Origin: Leptotrichia hofstadii
GTDB lineage: Bacteria > Fusobacteriota > Fusobacteriia > Fusobacteriales > Leptotrichiaceae
DNA: 64,000 nt
Assembly (NCBI RefSeq): GCF_007990525.1
Contig: NZ_AP019823.1
Location: 1,612,001-1,676,000, forward strand
Direction of reading: 5' to 3'
The notes under the pieces were generated by a model. That model saw only the letters and a list, made by a program, of their open reading frames with translations. It searched no databases and was not told the DNA's origin. Of this stretch, positions 37,976 through 46,784 are shown in pieces (the first letter of the stretch is position 1; every line of letters starts with the position of its first letter). A program made the translations under genes and the position numbers.

Positions 37976-38039
37976 GAATTTTTCCATTCCAGCTTTGAAG
38001 TATTTTTATAGTAAAATCAGCTTGAAATTGTTAATATAA

Positions 38040-38074
38040 ATAAAAAAATATAACACTTGTTTTATGTTATATTT
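38040..38074 (-). terminator. Terminator after rsmH-ftsL
   Basis: AAATATAACA (38046-38055) pairs with TGTTATATTT (38065-38074); T's follow on the minus strand. Confidence 0.75.
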
Positions 38075-38081
38075 CTTGTTT

Positions 38082-38501
38082 TTATTTATTCAGATTTATA
38101 TATTCAGGCGAGTTAGGAACATCAATCCCTTCTGCCCTTGCCGCCTCTTCCATACGTTTTGAGTCGTTATTGCCGATAAATTCGTCATCAAGCCTTGCAA
38201 CCTCCTTTTTCAGTTCCAGAAGCTCTCTTTCCTTTTTAACCTTTTCCTTTCCTAAATCAGCAATATTATATGCAACGAAGGATCTTAGAAGCGCCACCAT
38301 CGTTACAATCATAACATATATCATAACTGTCTTTATAGCCTTCTTATCTAGTCCCGCAGTTCTGGAAAGCTGTTTTCTCACTTCCTTAGGAGCTACTATT
38401 CTTTCTCTTCTTGCATCTTCTTGTGATCTTGCTGTATTTGTCATTTTTGGAACATCAAGGATTTCCATTTGCATTTTTTTGTTTTTTGAAACACCATTCA
38501 T
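38082..38501 (-). CDS. ftsL: FtsL/DivIC-like cell division protein
   Basis: The 139-residue protein has a basic cytoplasmic segment of about 55 residues, one membrane span (TVMIYVMIVTMVALLRSFVAY) and an extracytoplasmic coiled coil (EKVKKERELLELKKEVARL), the layout of FtsL/DivIC. The sequence itself is poorly conserved, so the call depends on topology and on its place six bases after rsmH, where ftsL sits in many genomes. The AAGGAG site is 13 bases from the ATG, a wide spacing. In the usual division cluster a penicillin-binding protein gene would come next; here a terminator follows. Confidence 0.7.
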   Translation of the reverse strand: MNGVSKNKKMQMEILDVPKMTNTARSQEDARRERIVAPKEVRKQLSRTAGLDKKAIKTVMIYVMIVTMVALLRSFVAYNIADLGKEKVKKERELLELKKEVARLDDEFIGNNDSKRMEEAARAEGIDVPNSPEYINLNK

Positions 38502-38507
38502 AACTGT

Positions 38508-39434
38508 TTATTCACTCCTTTCAAAAATTCTCAATTTTGCTGAATGTGCCCGATTGTTTTCTTCTAATTCTATTTTTTTAGCAATAATTGGTTTTTTTGT
38601 AATTATCTTTCCCAAACTTTTTTTGTTGCATACACAAATTGGTATATCTTTTGGACAAGTACACGGATCTTCATATTCACGAAATTTTTCCTTTACAATT
38701 CTATCTTCCAATGAATGAAAAGTAATTACTAGTAACCTACCATTTTTATTAAGTAGTTCTACTGCTTTATCCAATGTTTCGCTTAGCACTTCAAGCTCCT
38801 TATTTACATAAATTCTTATAGCTTGAAATGTTCTTTTGGCAGGATGCCGTTTCATACTTTTTCCTATTGATTTTATAACAATATCCGCAAGTTCTAATGT
38901 AGTTTCGATTGGCTTATTTTGTCTATATTCTACAATTTTTTTTGCAATTTTACGAGATTTTGGCTCTTCACCGTACTTATAAATAATATCTGCGATTTCC
39001 TTTTCAGAAAAATCATTAACAACTTCGTAAGCACTTATTTTTAGGCTGCTATCCATACGCATATCTAACCGTGCATCAAATCTGTATGAAAAACCTCTTT
39101 CGGCATTATCCAGTTGATTTGAGGAAACTCCTATGTCCATAAGTATCCGATCCACTTTTTCAAAGCCTGCAAGATAAACAGCTGTATCAATATTTCTAAA
39201 ATTGTCCTGAAATATCTGCAGTTTGTGTCCATATTTTTCAAGTCTTTTTTTTGCAAACTCAATAGCTTCCGTATCCTGATCAATTGCAACAACTTTTGAA
39301 TTTTCAGAAGAATTTTCTAAAATACCCTCTGTATGCCCACCGCCGCCAAGTGTACAGTCAACATAAACAGCGTCTTTTTTCGTTATTATATTATCAATCA
39401 CTTCGTCAAACAGCACGGACTTATGGTATTCCAT
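38508..39434 (-). CDS. rsmH: 16S rRNA (cytosine-1402-N4)-methyltransferase
   Basis: RsmH (MraW) methylates C1402 in the ribosomal P site with S-adenosylmethionine. The 308 residues begin YHKSVLFDEVIDNI and carry the AdoMet loop VDCTLGGGGHTEGIL, DIGVSSNQLDNAERGFSYR and the RRHPAKRTFQAIRIYVN-like substrate segment. AAAGGA precedes the ATG. It forms a two-gene unit with ftsL; mraZ and the rest of the division cluster are not adjacent. Confidence 0.96.
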   Translation of the reverse strand: MEYHKSVLFDEVIDNIITKKDAVYVDCTLGGGGHTEGILENSSENSKVVAIDQDTEAIEFAKKRLEKYGHKLQIFQDNFRNIDTAVYLAGFEKVDRILMDIGVSSNQLDNAERGFSYRFDARLDMRMDSSLKISAYEVVNDFSEKEIADIIYKYGEEPKSRKIAKKIVEYRQNKPIETTLELADIVIKSIGKSMKRHPAKRTFQAIRIYVNKELEVLSETLDKAVELLNKNGRLLVITFHSLEDRIVKEKFREYEDPCTCPKDIPICVCNKKSLGKIITKKPIIAKKIELEENNRAHSAKLRIFERSE

Positions 39435-39729
39435 ATTTTCTTCCTTTCTTAGAAATTTTTAAAATATACAAATCTAGAATTTATAAAGCTTTTTAAAACC
39501 AATTTTAGAATGCAAACTAATTTCATGCAAACTCCTAAATTCCTCATTTATTTTTGGCTTTATTTTTAAAATTATTTTAAAATAGCCGTATATTGTACTT
39601 AAATCAATAGTTTGTAATCTTGTTAATTATCAAATCATTTTATTTCTTTCATAATTACTGAAACATTTTAGCATACTTTTCTTATTTTTTCCATATAACT
39701 TTTTAAAATTTATACTTTTATTTACAAAT

Positions 39730-40293
39730 TTATTTATAAACAATCTCATCAGCAATCTTTTCTGCTTCTTTTTTGCCCAAAAGTTCACTAATAATTTCAA
39801 AGGCAAAATCCAATGCAGTTCCTGCACTTCTGCTTGTTATAACATTGCCATCTGTAACAGCTCTGTCTTTTCCTAACACTGCCTTCCCTTTTACCAGTTC
39901 ATTTTCACACGCTGGAAAACACACTGCATTTTTCCCTTCCAAAATTCCAAGGCTAGATAATACCGTAGGTGCCGCGCATATTGCCGCAATTTTTTTATTT
40001 TCATTGTCTTTTGAAAATTTTAACACATTATCTAACAGTGTCTGTGAATTAAAATAATTTCCGACTCCAGGACCACCAGGCAATATTAGCATATCGTATT
40101 CAGAAAAATCAATTTCATCAATTATCTTATCTGCCAGTATTTTCATTCTTCTCGCACTCTCCACAAGGTTATCCTTTGTGATTGAAACTGTATCTACAGT
40201 AATTCCTGCCCTTTGAAGCAAATCAATTGGAGTTACTGCCTCAATTTCTTCAAATCCGTTTGCCAAAAATACTGCCACTTTTTTCTTTTCCAT
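39730..40293 (-). CDS. DJ-1/PfpI family protein (YajL/DJ-1 type)
   Basis: The 187-residue cytoplasmic protein has the reactive nucleophile Cys106 in AAICAAPTVL and the acidic residue Glu16 in ANGFEEIEAVTP, the same arrangement and nearly the same numbering as human DJ-1. Such proteins act as redox sensors, glyoxalases or deglycases; the exact activity is disputed. ATG 40293 is chosen because AAGGAG lies upstream with normal spacing; the GTG at 40302 is inside that site. It stands between ptsI and rsmH as a separate unit. About 295 bases downstream are gene-free and AT-rich. Confidence 0.9.
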   Translation of the reverse strand: MEKKKVAVFLANGFEEIEAVTPIDLLQRAGITVDTVSITKDNLVESARRMKILADKIIDEIDFSEYDMLILPGGPGVGNYFNSQTLLDNVLKFSKDNENKKIAAICAAPTVLSSLGILEGKNAVCFPACENELVKGKAVLGKDRAVTDGNVITSRSAGTALDFAFEIISELLGKKEAEKIADEIVYK

Positions 40294-40424
40294 ATTTTTC
40301 ACTCCTTAACTATAGTAAAATTATTTTAAAATCAGGCTTAAAGGACGTAACTATTTATTTGAACTGCACGAATATCTAATTTTAATACTGATTTTAAAAA
40401 TAAACAGTAATCCTGTTTTCAGGG

Positions 40425-40458
40425 CAAAAAAAGGCTAACAAACTAACTAGCCTTTTTT
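40425..40458 (-). terminator. Terminator after ptsI
   Basis: AAAAAAGGCTA (40427-40437) pairs with TAGCCTTTTTT (40448-40458), an 11-pair stem with T's at the exit. Confidence 0.85.
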
Positions 40459-40468
40459 ACAATATTTA

Positions 40469-42172
40469 TTATAATTTTTCTACAACTTCTTCAGGTGTAT
40501 CTTGCTGTAAAATTAAGTCTCTGAATTTTTTCGCATCTGCATAATTACTGTTTCTAATTATTTTCTTAACAGTTAATCCTGATGATGCGCTCATGCTGAA
40601 TGAATCAAGCCCCATTCCTAGCAATAATTTAGTTGCTCTTTTATCTCCAGCAAATTCTCCACACATACTAACATTTATATTTGCTCCATGCGCAGCGTCT
40701 ATTACTTTTTGAATAGCTTCTAGTACCGCAGGGTTAAATGAGTTGTATAAGTTTGCAACCATTTCATTTCCCCTATCTACCGCTAAGAAATATTGTGTCA
40801 AGTCGTTAGTTCCAATTGAGAAGAAATCAACTTCTTTTGCAAATTTGTAAGCAATAATAGCTGTTGAAGGAGTTTCAACCATTATTCCTACTTTTATATT
40901 TCTATCATAAATTTTTCCAATTTCATCAAGTTCTCTCTTACATTCTTCCAAAATAGCATTTGCTTTTCTGATTTCATTAACTGAACTTATCATTGGATAC
41001 ATAATTTTAATTTGTCCATATTGAGAAGCTCTCAAAATAGCTCTTAATTGAGTTTTGAACATATCTTTATTTTCTAACGAAATTCTGATTGCTCTATATC
41101 CTAAGAATGGATTTAATTCTTTTGGCAAGTCTAAATAAGGTAATTCTTTATCTCCACCAATATCCATTGTTCTTATTGTTACAGGTTTTCCTTGCATTTT
41201 TTCAGCAACTACTCTGTATGCTTGATATTGTTCTTCTTCTGTTGGGAAGTGATCAGAATTCATAAATAAAAATTCTGTTCTATATAATCCAATTCCTGTT
41301 GCTCCTGACTCAATTACAGCGTCAACATCATTAGGGCTTCCAATATTTCCCCAGATATCAACTTTTCTACCATCAAGAGTAACTGCATCTTCATGAATTA
41401 ATTTTTTCAATTCTTCTTTTTCTTTTCTTATTACTTCTTGTTTTTTAATATATTCATTTACCAAGTCTTCAGATGGTTCCAGGTATAGTTCTCCAGTTTC
41501 TCCATCCATAACAACAACTTCACCATCTTTTACTTCAGCAAGTATTCCTTTTACTCCAACTACTGCCGGTAATTCAAGTGATCTTGCCATGATTGCAGAG
41601 TGAGCTGTTTTTCCTCCAATTTCTGTAATAAATCCTATACAGTTTTCCAAATCCAATTGAGCTGTGTCAGATGGAGTCAAGTCTTCAGTTACAACGATTG
41701 TCCCTGGCTCTAAGTTGCTCAAGTCATGAATTTTCATTCCTAATAAATTTTTTAGCCATCTTTTACCTATATCTTGTAAATCAGCGGCTCTTTCTCTTAG
41801 GTATGGATCATCTAATTGTGAAATCATATCACAATATTCATTAATTCCATCATGTAACGCTTTTGCAGCTGGAAGTCCTTCTCCTTTAATTTTATCTTCA
41901 ACTTCCATAATCAAATCTTCATCTTCAAGAAGCATAATATGACCATCGAAAATTGCTGCTTTATCTTCTCCCATTTTCTCTTTCACTTTTTCTCTGATTG
42001 CAATTAATTGAGTTTTAGACTGCTTCAATCCAGCTTGCAATTTTGCCAATTCAGCCTCAATTGTTGAATCCGCCTCTTTTGTTTCCGGAATAACAATCTC
42101 CTCTGCGATAAAAAGTAATACTTTACCTATAGATACTCCCTCTGAAGCACCAATTCCTGTCATTCTTTTCAT
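40469..42172 (-). CDS. ptsI: Phosphotransferase system enzyme I
   Basis: Enzyme I takes phosphate from phosphoenolpyruvate and passes it to HPr to start sugar uptake by the PTS. The 567 residues contain the phospho-histidine motif GGKTAHSAIMARS with His191, the PEP-binding FLYRTEF-like LYRTEFLFM, and the late NVSMCGEFAGD with the catalytic cysteine. The usual GGRTSHSAI reads GGKTAHSAI here, a mild change. GAGGAG precedes the ATG. ptsH is not adjacent; an ankyrin gene lies 48 bases upstream on the same strand. Confidence 0.96.
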   Translation of the reverse strand: MKRMTGIGASEGVSIGKVLLFIAEEIVIPETKEADSTIEAELAKLQAGLKQSKTQLIAIREKVKEKMGEDKAAIFDGHIMLLEDEDLIMEVEDKIKGEGLPAAKALHDGINEYCDMISQLDDPYLRERAADLQDIGKRWLKNLLGMKIHDLSNLEPGTIVVTEDLTPSDTAQLDLENCIGFITEIGGKTAHSAIMARSLELPAVVGVKGILAEVKDGEVVVMDGETGELYLEPSEDLVNEYIKKQEVIRKEKEELKKLIHEDAVTLDGRKVDIWGNIGSPNDVDAVIESGATGIGLYRTEFLFMNSDHFPTEEEQYQAYRVVAEKMQGKPVTIRTMDIGGDKELPYLDLPKELNPFLGYRAIRISLENKDMFKTQLRAILRASQYGQIKIMYPMISSVNEIRKANAILEECKRELDEIGKIYDRNIKVGIMVETPSTAIIAYKFAKEVDFFSIGTNDLTQYFLAVDRGNEMVANLYNSFNPAVLEAIQKVIDAAHGANINVSMCGEFAGDKRATKLLLGMGLDSFSMSASSGLTVKKIIRNSNYADAKKFRDLILQQDTPEEVVEKL

Positions 42173-42220
42173 TGTTTTCTCCTCTATATATAATTTTTTA
42201 TTACAAACAAACTTAAAAAG

Positions 42221-42982
42221 CTATAATCTCCCTCTATTAGCCTTTATATAATCCCTCAATATCTTAACAATTTCACCTTTTCCAAACTTTGTTGCCATAT
42301 CCATAGGAGTTCCGCCATGCTTATCAGTAATTGTAGGATTAGCACCATATTGCAGCAGCATTTTTACTATTTTTACATTTTCCTTTAACGTCGCATCTTC
42401 GAGCGGTGTCCATCCATCTACAGTACTTCCAACATTTGCAAGTCTTGAATCTTTTTTTAACAAAGTTTCCACAGCTTCTTCATTTTCATAGTATGCGGCT
42501 GTTCCAAGAGTCGTTCTATTAAAAATTGGATGCGTTTCATAAAGATTTGCTCCATTTTCAATTAGAAGTTTTAAAATTTCATGATTTTTGGCTTCAATAG
42601 CAACAATAATCGGAGTATATCCATCCTGGCTCTTAGCATTGACATCAACCAGCTTTCCTCCTCCTTCAAATAACGAAGCTTCATCTAGATTGACTCCGTA
42701 TACTCCTGCAGGCCTGTTTACAATTTCATCTGTTATCCTTTTACGGTTCGCAACATTTTTTTCAGTCGCAAGATAAAACTGCACATATTTATTATTATGC
42801 CTGCGGATAGCATCAAGTACTGACTTTAGTTGCTTTTCCTTCTCATCTTCCTCTCTTTTCTTTGTTACAAGATTTTCTCCATTATTATATTTAAAAGTTA
42901 CAGGAAACACTGCATGACTAAACATTGTCAAAATTATAGCAAAAACTGCCTTATTTCCTTTAAATAAAAAAAACTTTTTCAC
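42221..42982 (-). CDS. Exported ankyrin-repeat protein
   Basis: The start codon is GTG at 42982 with GAGG seven bases upstream. A signal peptide (FLFKGNKAVFAIILTMFSHA) is followed by a linker of charged helix and about four ankyrin units from residue 115 onward: DGYTPIIVAIEAKNHEILKL, NRTTLGTAAYYENEEAVETL, DGWTPLEDATLKENVKIVKM and HGGTPMDMATKFGKGEIVKI. Ankyrin domains bind other proteins. It would act in the periplasm or at the surface. It lies at the downstream edge of the array of exported proteins, with a structured 265-base leader and ptsI directly behind it. Partner unknown. Confidence 0.85.
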   Translation of the reverse strand: MKKFFLFKGNKAVFAIILTMFSHAVFPVTFKYNNGENLVTKKREEDEKEKQLKSVLDAIRRHNNKYVQFYLATEKNVANRKRITDEIVNRPAGVYGVNLDEASLFEGGGKLVDVNAKSQDGYTPIIVAIEAKNHEILKLLIENGANLYETHPIFNRTTLGTAAYYENEEAVETLLKKDSRLANVGSTVDGWTPLEDATLKENVKIVKMLLQYGANPTITDKHGGTPMDMATKFGKGEIVKILRDYIKANRGRL

Positions 42983-43048
42983 TTTTATACCTCGCTAGTA
43001 ATATTATACCATATCATTTTAAAAGTGCAAATATTTTTTCCTATTTTT

Positions 43049-43085
43049 TACTAAACTTATACTATTTAGGCGAGGTTTAGTATAA
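43049..43085. repeat. Overlapping dyads upstream of the ankyrin gene
   Basis: TACTAAAC (43049-43056) can pair with GTTTAGTA (43075-43082), or TTATACTA (43057-43064) with TAGTATAA (43078-43085). The two stems exclude each other. They lie about 70 bases before the GTG start in the 265-base spacer, which otherwise holds no gene. Confidence 0.5.
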
Positions 43086-43247
43086 AGATTTTATAAGAAA
43101 AAAAATATTCCCCTTTTTTATTTAAAGAGAAATATTTTGTATTTTTCTTTCATTTCAATCTTTATAACAAAGCTATTTGCAGTATTATAATAATTCTTAA
43201 CCTGTGTAGAATAGAAGAAAATATGCCCGTCCTTCTTACTTTAAAAA

Positions 43248-43667
43248 TTATTTAGAAAGGCTGTCATATCTTTTGGCAAGTTTCAAAGCTCTTTCTTCTG
43301 TCATAGAAAGTCCTGTTCCAGCTGCTCCGAATACAGCCATTTTAGGCCCATCCTCTTCATCAGCCAGCGCTTTTTTTATAGCTGCTTTCCTATCATTTAG
43401 CCATTTTGTCTGTTCAGCCTTAAATTTTGACTGTTCTTTTGCTGGTAATTTTTTCAAAATTAAATCATACACTTTGTTCATCTCTTTTTCCCATTCATCC
43501 GTTAATTCAGAGCTGGCATTCAACATATCTGCTGTCGTTCCTTCAAATTTTGATTCAAGTCTTTCTTCTGCAACTTTCATACGTTCCTTTAATCCATCTT
43601 CATATTTTCCTGCAAATGCAACTGCTCCCACGAGCAACATTCCTATTATTAATAATACTTTTTTCAT
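43248..43667 (-). CDS. LprI-type secreted protein, copy 1
   Basis: The 139-residue protein has a signal peptide ending AVAFA before GKYED and one LprI-like (DUF1311) module: NKVYDLILKKLPAKEQSKFK followed by AEQTKWLNDRKAA. The module is known from Mycobacterium LprI, a lysozyme inhibitor. The C-terminal ERALKLAKRYDSL is shared with its two paralogues. ATG 43667 lies six bases after AAGGAG; an ATG five codons earlier would put that site inside the gene. It is 27 bases downstream of copy 2 on the same strand. Inhibition of lysozyme is possible but unproven. Confidence 0.8.
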   Translation of the reverse strand: MKKVLLIIGMLLVGAVAFAGKYEDGLKERMKVAEERLESKFEGTTADMLNASSELTDEWEKEMNKVYDLILKKLPAKEQSKFKAEQTKWLNDRKAAIKKALADEEDGPKMAVFGAAGTGLSMTEERALKLAKRYDSLSK

Positions 43668-43694
43668 AATAATCTCCTTCATTAAAACATATTT

Positions 43695-44126
43695 TTATTT
43701 TTTCACATTCATTTTGTCATATCTTTTAGCCAGCTCCAAAGCTCTTTCCTTTGTTATGCTCAGTCTTTCGCTAGCAGCTAGCTCTCCAGCCATTCTAGGT
43801 CCCTCTTCCTTTGTATATTTATCATACGCCTTCTGTACTTTAACTTCCCTGTCTTTTAGCCATTTATTCTGTTCAGCTTTAAATTTTGTCTTTTCCTTTG
43901 CTGGCAGTTTTTTTAGAATCAAATCATAGGCTTTATTCATTTCTTTTTCCCATTCTTTATCCAGATCCAGTGAAGCATTAACCATATCGGCTCTTACTCC
44001 GCTATCCCATCCAGCCTGTGCTTTTTCTTCTGCAGTTTTCATTCTTTCTGTCATTTCATCTTCATATTTTCCTGCAAATGCAACTGCTCCTAAAAGTAAT
44101 AATCCTGCTATTAGTAATTTTCTCAT
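43695..44126 (-). CDS. LprI-type secreted protein, copy 2
   Basis: The 143-residue paralogue of the next gene has the same signal peptide end (AVAFAGKYEDEM) and the LprI block NKAYDLILKKLPAKEKTKFK followed by AEQNKWLKDRE. It differs in the linker after the block and ends ERALELAKRYDKMNVKK. AGGAG lies nine bases before ATG 44126. The near-identity of the signal peptide and core with copy 1 indicates a recent tandem duplication. Confidence 0.8.
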   Translation of the reverse strand: MRKLLIAGLLLLGAVAFAGKYEDEMTERMKTAEEKAQAGWDSGVRADMVNASLDLDKEWEKEMNKAYDLILKKLPAKEKTKFKAEQNKWLKDREVKVQKAYDKYTKEEGPRMAGELAASERLSITKERALELAKRYDKMNVKK

Positions 44127-44212
44127 TTTTTATCAACTCCTATTTTTTTGTATTTTGTATTAAATCATAAATCCCTTTTTTAGTCAACTTAATTTTCAAT
44201 AAAATTCAGATA

Positions 44213-44857
44213 TTAATTATATCCTGTTGGACAATAATCCTTTAATATAAATGTATCAACTATATTTCCATCCTTGTCATATTCCACTAATGTCTGAAAT
44301 CTTGTATCAAATGTATATCTTCTAATATGTTCAGCATCTCCAGATCCAGTAGTAAAACCATTTTTTGTTACAGTAGTTATAGGTGTTTCCCATCCTCCAT
44401 CATCTTCACCTTGGAAATACCACTTTCCATTTTTTTGAACAATTTCAAACAGCTGATCACACCAATATCCCTTCACTTTATTCATATTAAAGTTTGTATC
44501 TACTGTCACTTTTGTTTTTTTCCCTTCAGGCAGTTGAATAGTAAGTATCTGATCTGTATCATTTTTAGCAAGTATTACCAAAGTTTTCATTTTCGTATCG
44601 TAAGCATAAGTTTCTTTATCAGTGTTTTGATAATCTGCTGAAAATTTTCCATTTTTCCCTAAAAGTATTGGAGCTGTATCTGTTTCATAGTCCCCAAATG
44701 TTCGTGTCGCATACCATTTTCCATTTTTTTGGAATATTTCAACATTTTCGTATTTTCCCGCCACCTTCTCCAAATTGTGTTTTCCATCTGTTGTAACTTT
44801 TACTGCAAACGCTGGTATTGCAGCTAACGCCATAATTAAAAATAATATTTTTTTCAT
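44213..44857 (-). CDS. Secreted protein with internal duplication, unknown
   Basis: The 214-residue protein has a signal peptide (KKILFLIMALAAIPAFA) and two copies of a beta-rich unit. Each unit has a FQKNGKWY- or VQKNGKWYF-type strand, a TDTAPI/ETPITT segment, KNGKF/KNGF, and ends YAYDTKMKTLVIL or YTFDTRFQTLVEY. Cysteines occur only in the second unit (GYWCDQ, DYCPTG) and could form a disulfide. The family is not recognised. It belongs to the exported array and has AGCAGGT before the ATG. Confidence 0.7.
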   Translation of the reverse strand: MKKILFLIMALAAIPAFAVKVTTDGKHNLEKVAGKYENVEIFQKNGKWYATRTFGDYETDTAPILLGKNGKFSADYQNTDKETYAYDTKMKTLVILAKNDTDQILTIQLPEGKKTKVTVDTNFNMNKVKGYWCDQLFEIVQKNGKWYFQGEDDGGWETPITTVTKNGFTTGSGDAEHIRRYTFDTRFQTLVEYDKDGNIVDTFILKDYCPTGYN

Positions 44858-44921
44858 AATTTTTACCTGCTCTTTCCATTTAAATTTATCATTTAATAAT
44901 TTTTCATTTTTTAATCACAAT

Positions 44922-45398
44922 TTATTTGTATAATTTATAATAATCACGATATAATTTATACATTTCAGGATTATCCTCAGGGAATCTTCTCAAAGTTTCA
45001 GGATCATCAACTTTATCGTAGTTTTCGTCACGCACAATACTGATTATTCTTTTCGTTTTTCTATTCAAAATTACTGGTTCTTTTAATTTTGTATCGTATC
45101 CAACACAGATATATTCATCACAAAGCACATTTTTTTCCTTAACTGCATCTGAAATTTGTGATGGCTCATTTTCATCCCCAGTATCAGAAGCGTAATCCCA
45201 GAACTGATACTTTCCATTCTTCAATTTTTTTATTTCTATTGAAGTGTCATCAGCTGTTATCGTTCTTTTTAACAAAATTTCCTCATGTAATTTCCCATCA
45301 CTTGTAAAAGGTAAATCATAGCCTTTGTAACTAAATTCTTCCTCTGAAAACCCAATAACCCCTATTAATAGCAATAATGCCATAATAATTTTTTTCAT
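44922..45398 (-). CDS. Secreted protein of the DGKLHEE family, longer copy
   Basis: The 158-residue protein has a signal peptide (KKIIMALLLLIGVIGFS) and a domain also found in the gene at 48423: DGKLHEEILLKRTITADDT, an IKKLKNGKYQF strand, and NVLCDEYICVGYDTKLKEPV with a cysteine pair spaced CxxxxC. A charged 25-residue tail (DDPETLRRFPEDN) is unique to this copy. GGAGG precedes the ATG. Family and function are not known to me. Confidence 0.72.
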   Translation of the reverse strand: MKKIIMALLLLIGVIGFSEEEFSYKGYDLPFTSDGKLHEEILLKRTITADDTSIEIKKLKNGKYQFWDYASDTGDENEPSQISDAVKEKNVLCDEYICVGYDTKLKEPVILNRKTKRIISIVRDENYDKVDDPETLRRFPEDNPEMYKLYRDYYKLYK

Positions 45399-45507
45399 TT
45401 TCGTTTCCTCCGCTTTCTATTTTTATTCTTTGTATATTTTTACACTACCAATATATCATAATTTTATTAAAGAAAAATGAGAGTTTTTCTTTTACTTTTT
45501 ATTTTTT

Positions 45508-46716
45508 CTAGTCTGCTTTTACTATTTCATAAACTTTATTTTTATCTTTTATTTCATATACACCTTTTTTATGATTATATTTCATATCAAAACTTGCATA
45601 ATCAGCACCTGTCAGAACTTTACCTTTAAAATAGACATTTCTTCTTCCTTTTGCATATTCCGTATCGCCATACGCACGAAACTCATGGCTTTCTGCTTTT
45701 TCAAGTTTTTTAAATGCACCTTCATCTGTATCTAAGTAATAAACTACATCGTACTTATTTATATATTTGTCATTATATGTCGACAAGTTATATGGATCAA
45801 CCTTAGGAGCGTCTTTTATTTTTACAAGTTTATGATTTTTTACAAAATACATACTGTCCTTATCATGATACAAGTTAGTTTTGATTGCTAACTGTGAAAG
45901 ATTTTCAATATCCACTTCCTTACCATCTATCGGAGCTACACTTCCATCTTTCTCAACAATGTAAAATCCATTTTTATCTTCTATAAGAAAATTGTCAACT
46001 AATCTGCTTACTTTCTTAAATGTTTTTACATCTATACCTTTTAATTTCTTGTTTTCATAATAGACATTGTTTTTATCTTTTGAATAATACCCATTTACTA
46101 CAGATTTAAAATCATACGTTAATTCAAATGTGTTTTTATCTGCTCCTTCTATTTTTTTATTTCCATAATAAACATTATTTTTATCCTCTATATAAGGAAG
46201 TTCTATTATCTTAACGGTATCTTTATCAATACCCAATATCCTCTTACCTCCAAAATAAATATTATTTTTATCTTTTGAAAAACCGTCACTTCCTATTTGG
46301 AATGTAGATAAATCTGCTCCTATTATTTTTCTATCTGAATAATAAATATTATTTTTATCTTTTGAATATAACTGATTTATCACTTCATACGTCTGCGGAT
46401 CATACGGCAATTTTTCCAGTACCAACTTATCACTATCTCCATCCATACTGTAAATGATACTGTAAATTCCATTTTTATCTTTTAGATATCGACGTGCACT
46501 TCCGCTAATATTTATAATTTCAAAAGTGACTGGATCCAGCCCTTCTAATTTTTTCCATATTCTATTTTCTATGACGTAAACTCCATTTTTATCTTTTGAA
46601 TATGAAGCATCTATTTCCTGAAATGTTGCTTTATCTATTTTTGTATTGCTTTTTGCATAACTTACATTTGCCGCTAAAGTCATAATTACAAATATTTTCA
46701 AAATTTTGTTTTTCAT
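45508..46716 (-). CDS. Exported DKNYY-repeat protein
   Basis: After a signal peptide ending SYA the protein is a string of about ten repeats of the type YSKDKNNIYY or YIEDKNNVYYG, each followed by a segment such as KIIGADLSTFQI. This is the DKNYY family, thought to form a beta structure of propeller or helix type; its function is unknown. The start is uncertain between ATG 46725 (too close to AAAGGAG) and ATG 46716 (eleven bases away), and the latter is given. It sits in the middle of the exported array. Confidence 0.8.
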   Translation of the reverse strand: MKNKILKIFVIMTLAANVSYAKSNTKIDKATFQEIDASYSKDKNGVYVIENRIWKKLEGLDPVTFEIINISGSARRYLKDKNGIYSIIYSMDGDSDKLVLEKLPYDPQTYEVINQLYSKDKNNIYYSDRKIIGADLSTFQIGSDGFSKDKNNIYFGGKRILGIDKDTVKIIELPYIEDKNNVYYGNKKIEGADKNTFELTYDFKSVVNGYYSKDKNNVYYENKKLKGIDVKTFKKVSRLVDNFLIEDKNGFYIVEKDGSVAPIDGKEVDIENLSQLAIKTNLYHDKDSMYFVKNHKLVKIKDAPKVDPYNLSTYNDKYINKYDVVYYLDTDEGAFKKLEKAESHEFRAYGDTEYAKGRRNVYFKGKVLTGADYASFDMKYNHKKGVYEIKDKNKVYEIVKAD

Positions 46717-46784
46717 AGCCTTCATTTCTCCTTTAAATTTTTTAATTAATCTATAAATATCTTACAATATTCTATTTTTAAATA

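Noticed and set aside
45508-46716. Regularly repeated DNA in the DKNYY gene as a possible CRISPR array
   Set aside because: The repeats are in-frame protein repeats of variable spacing with no unique spacers between exact repeats.
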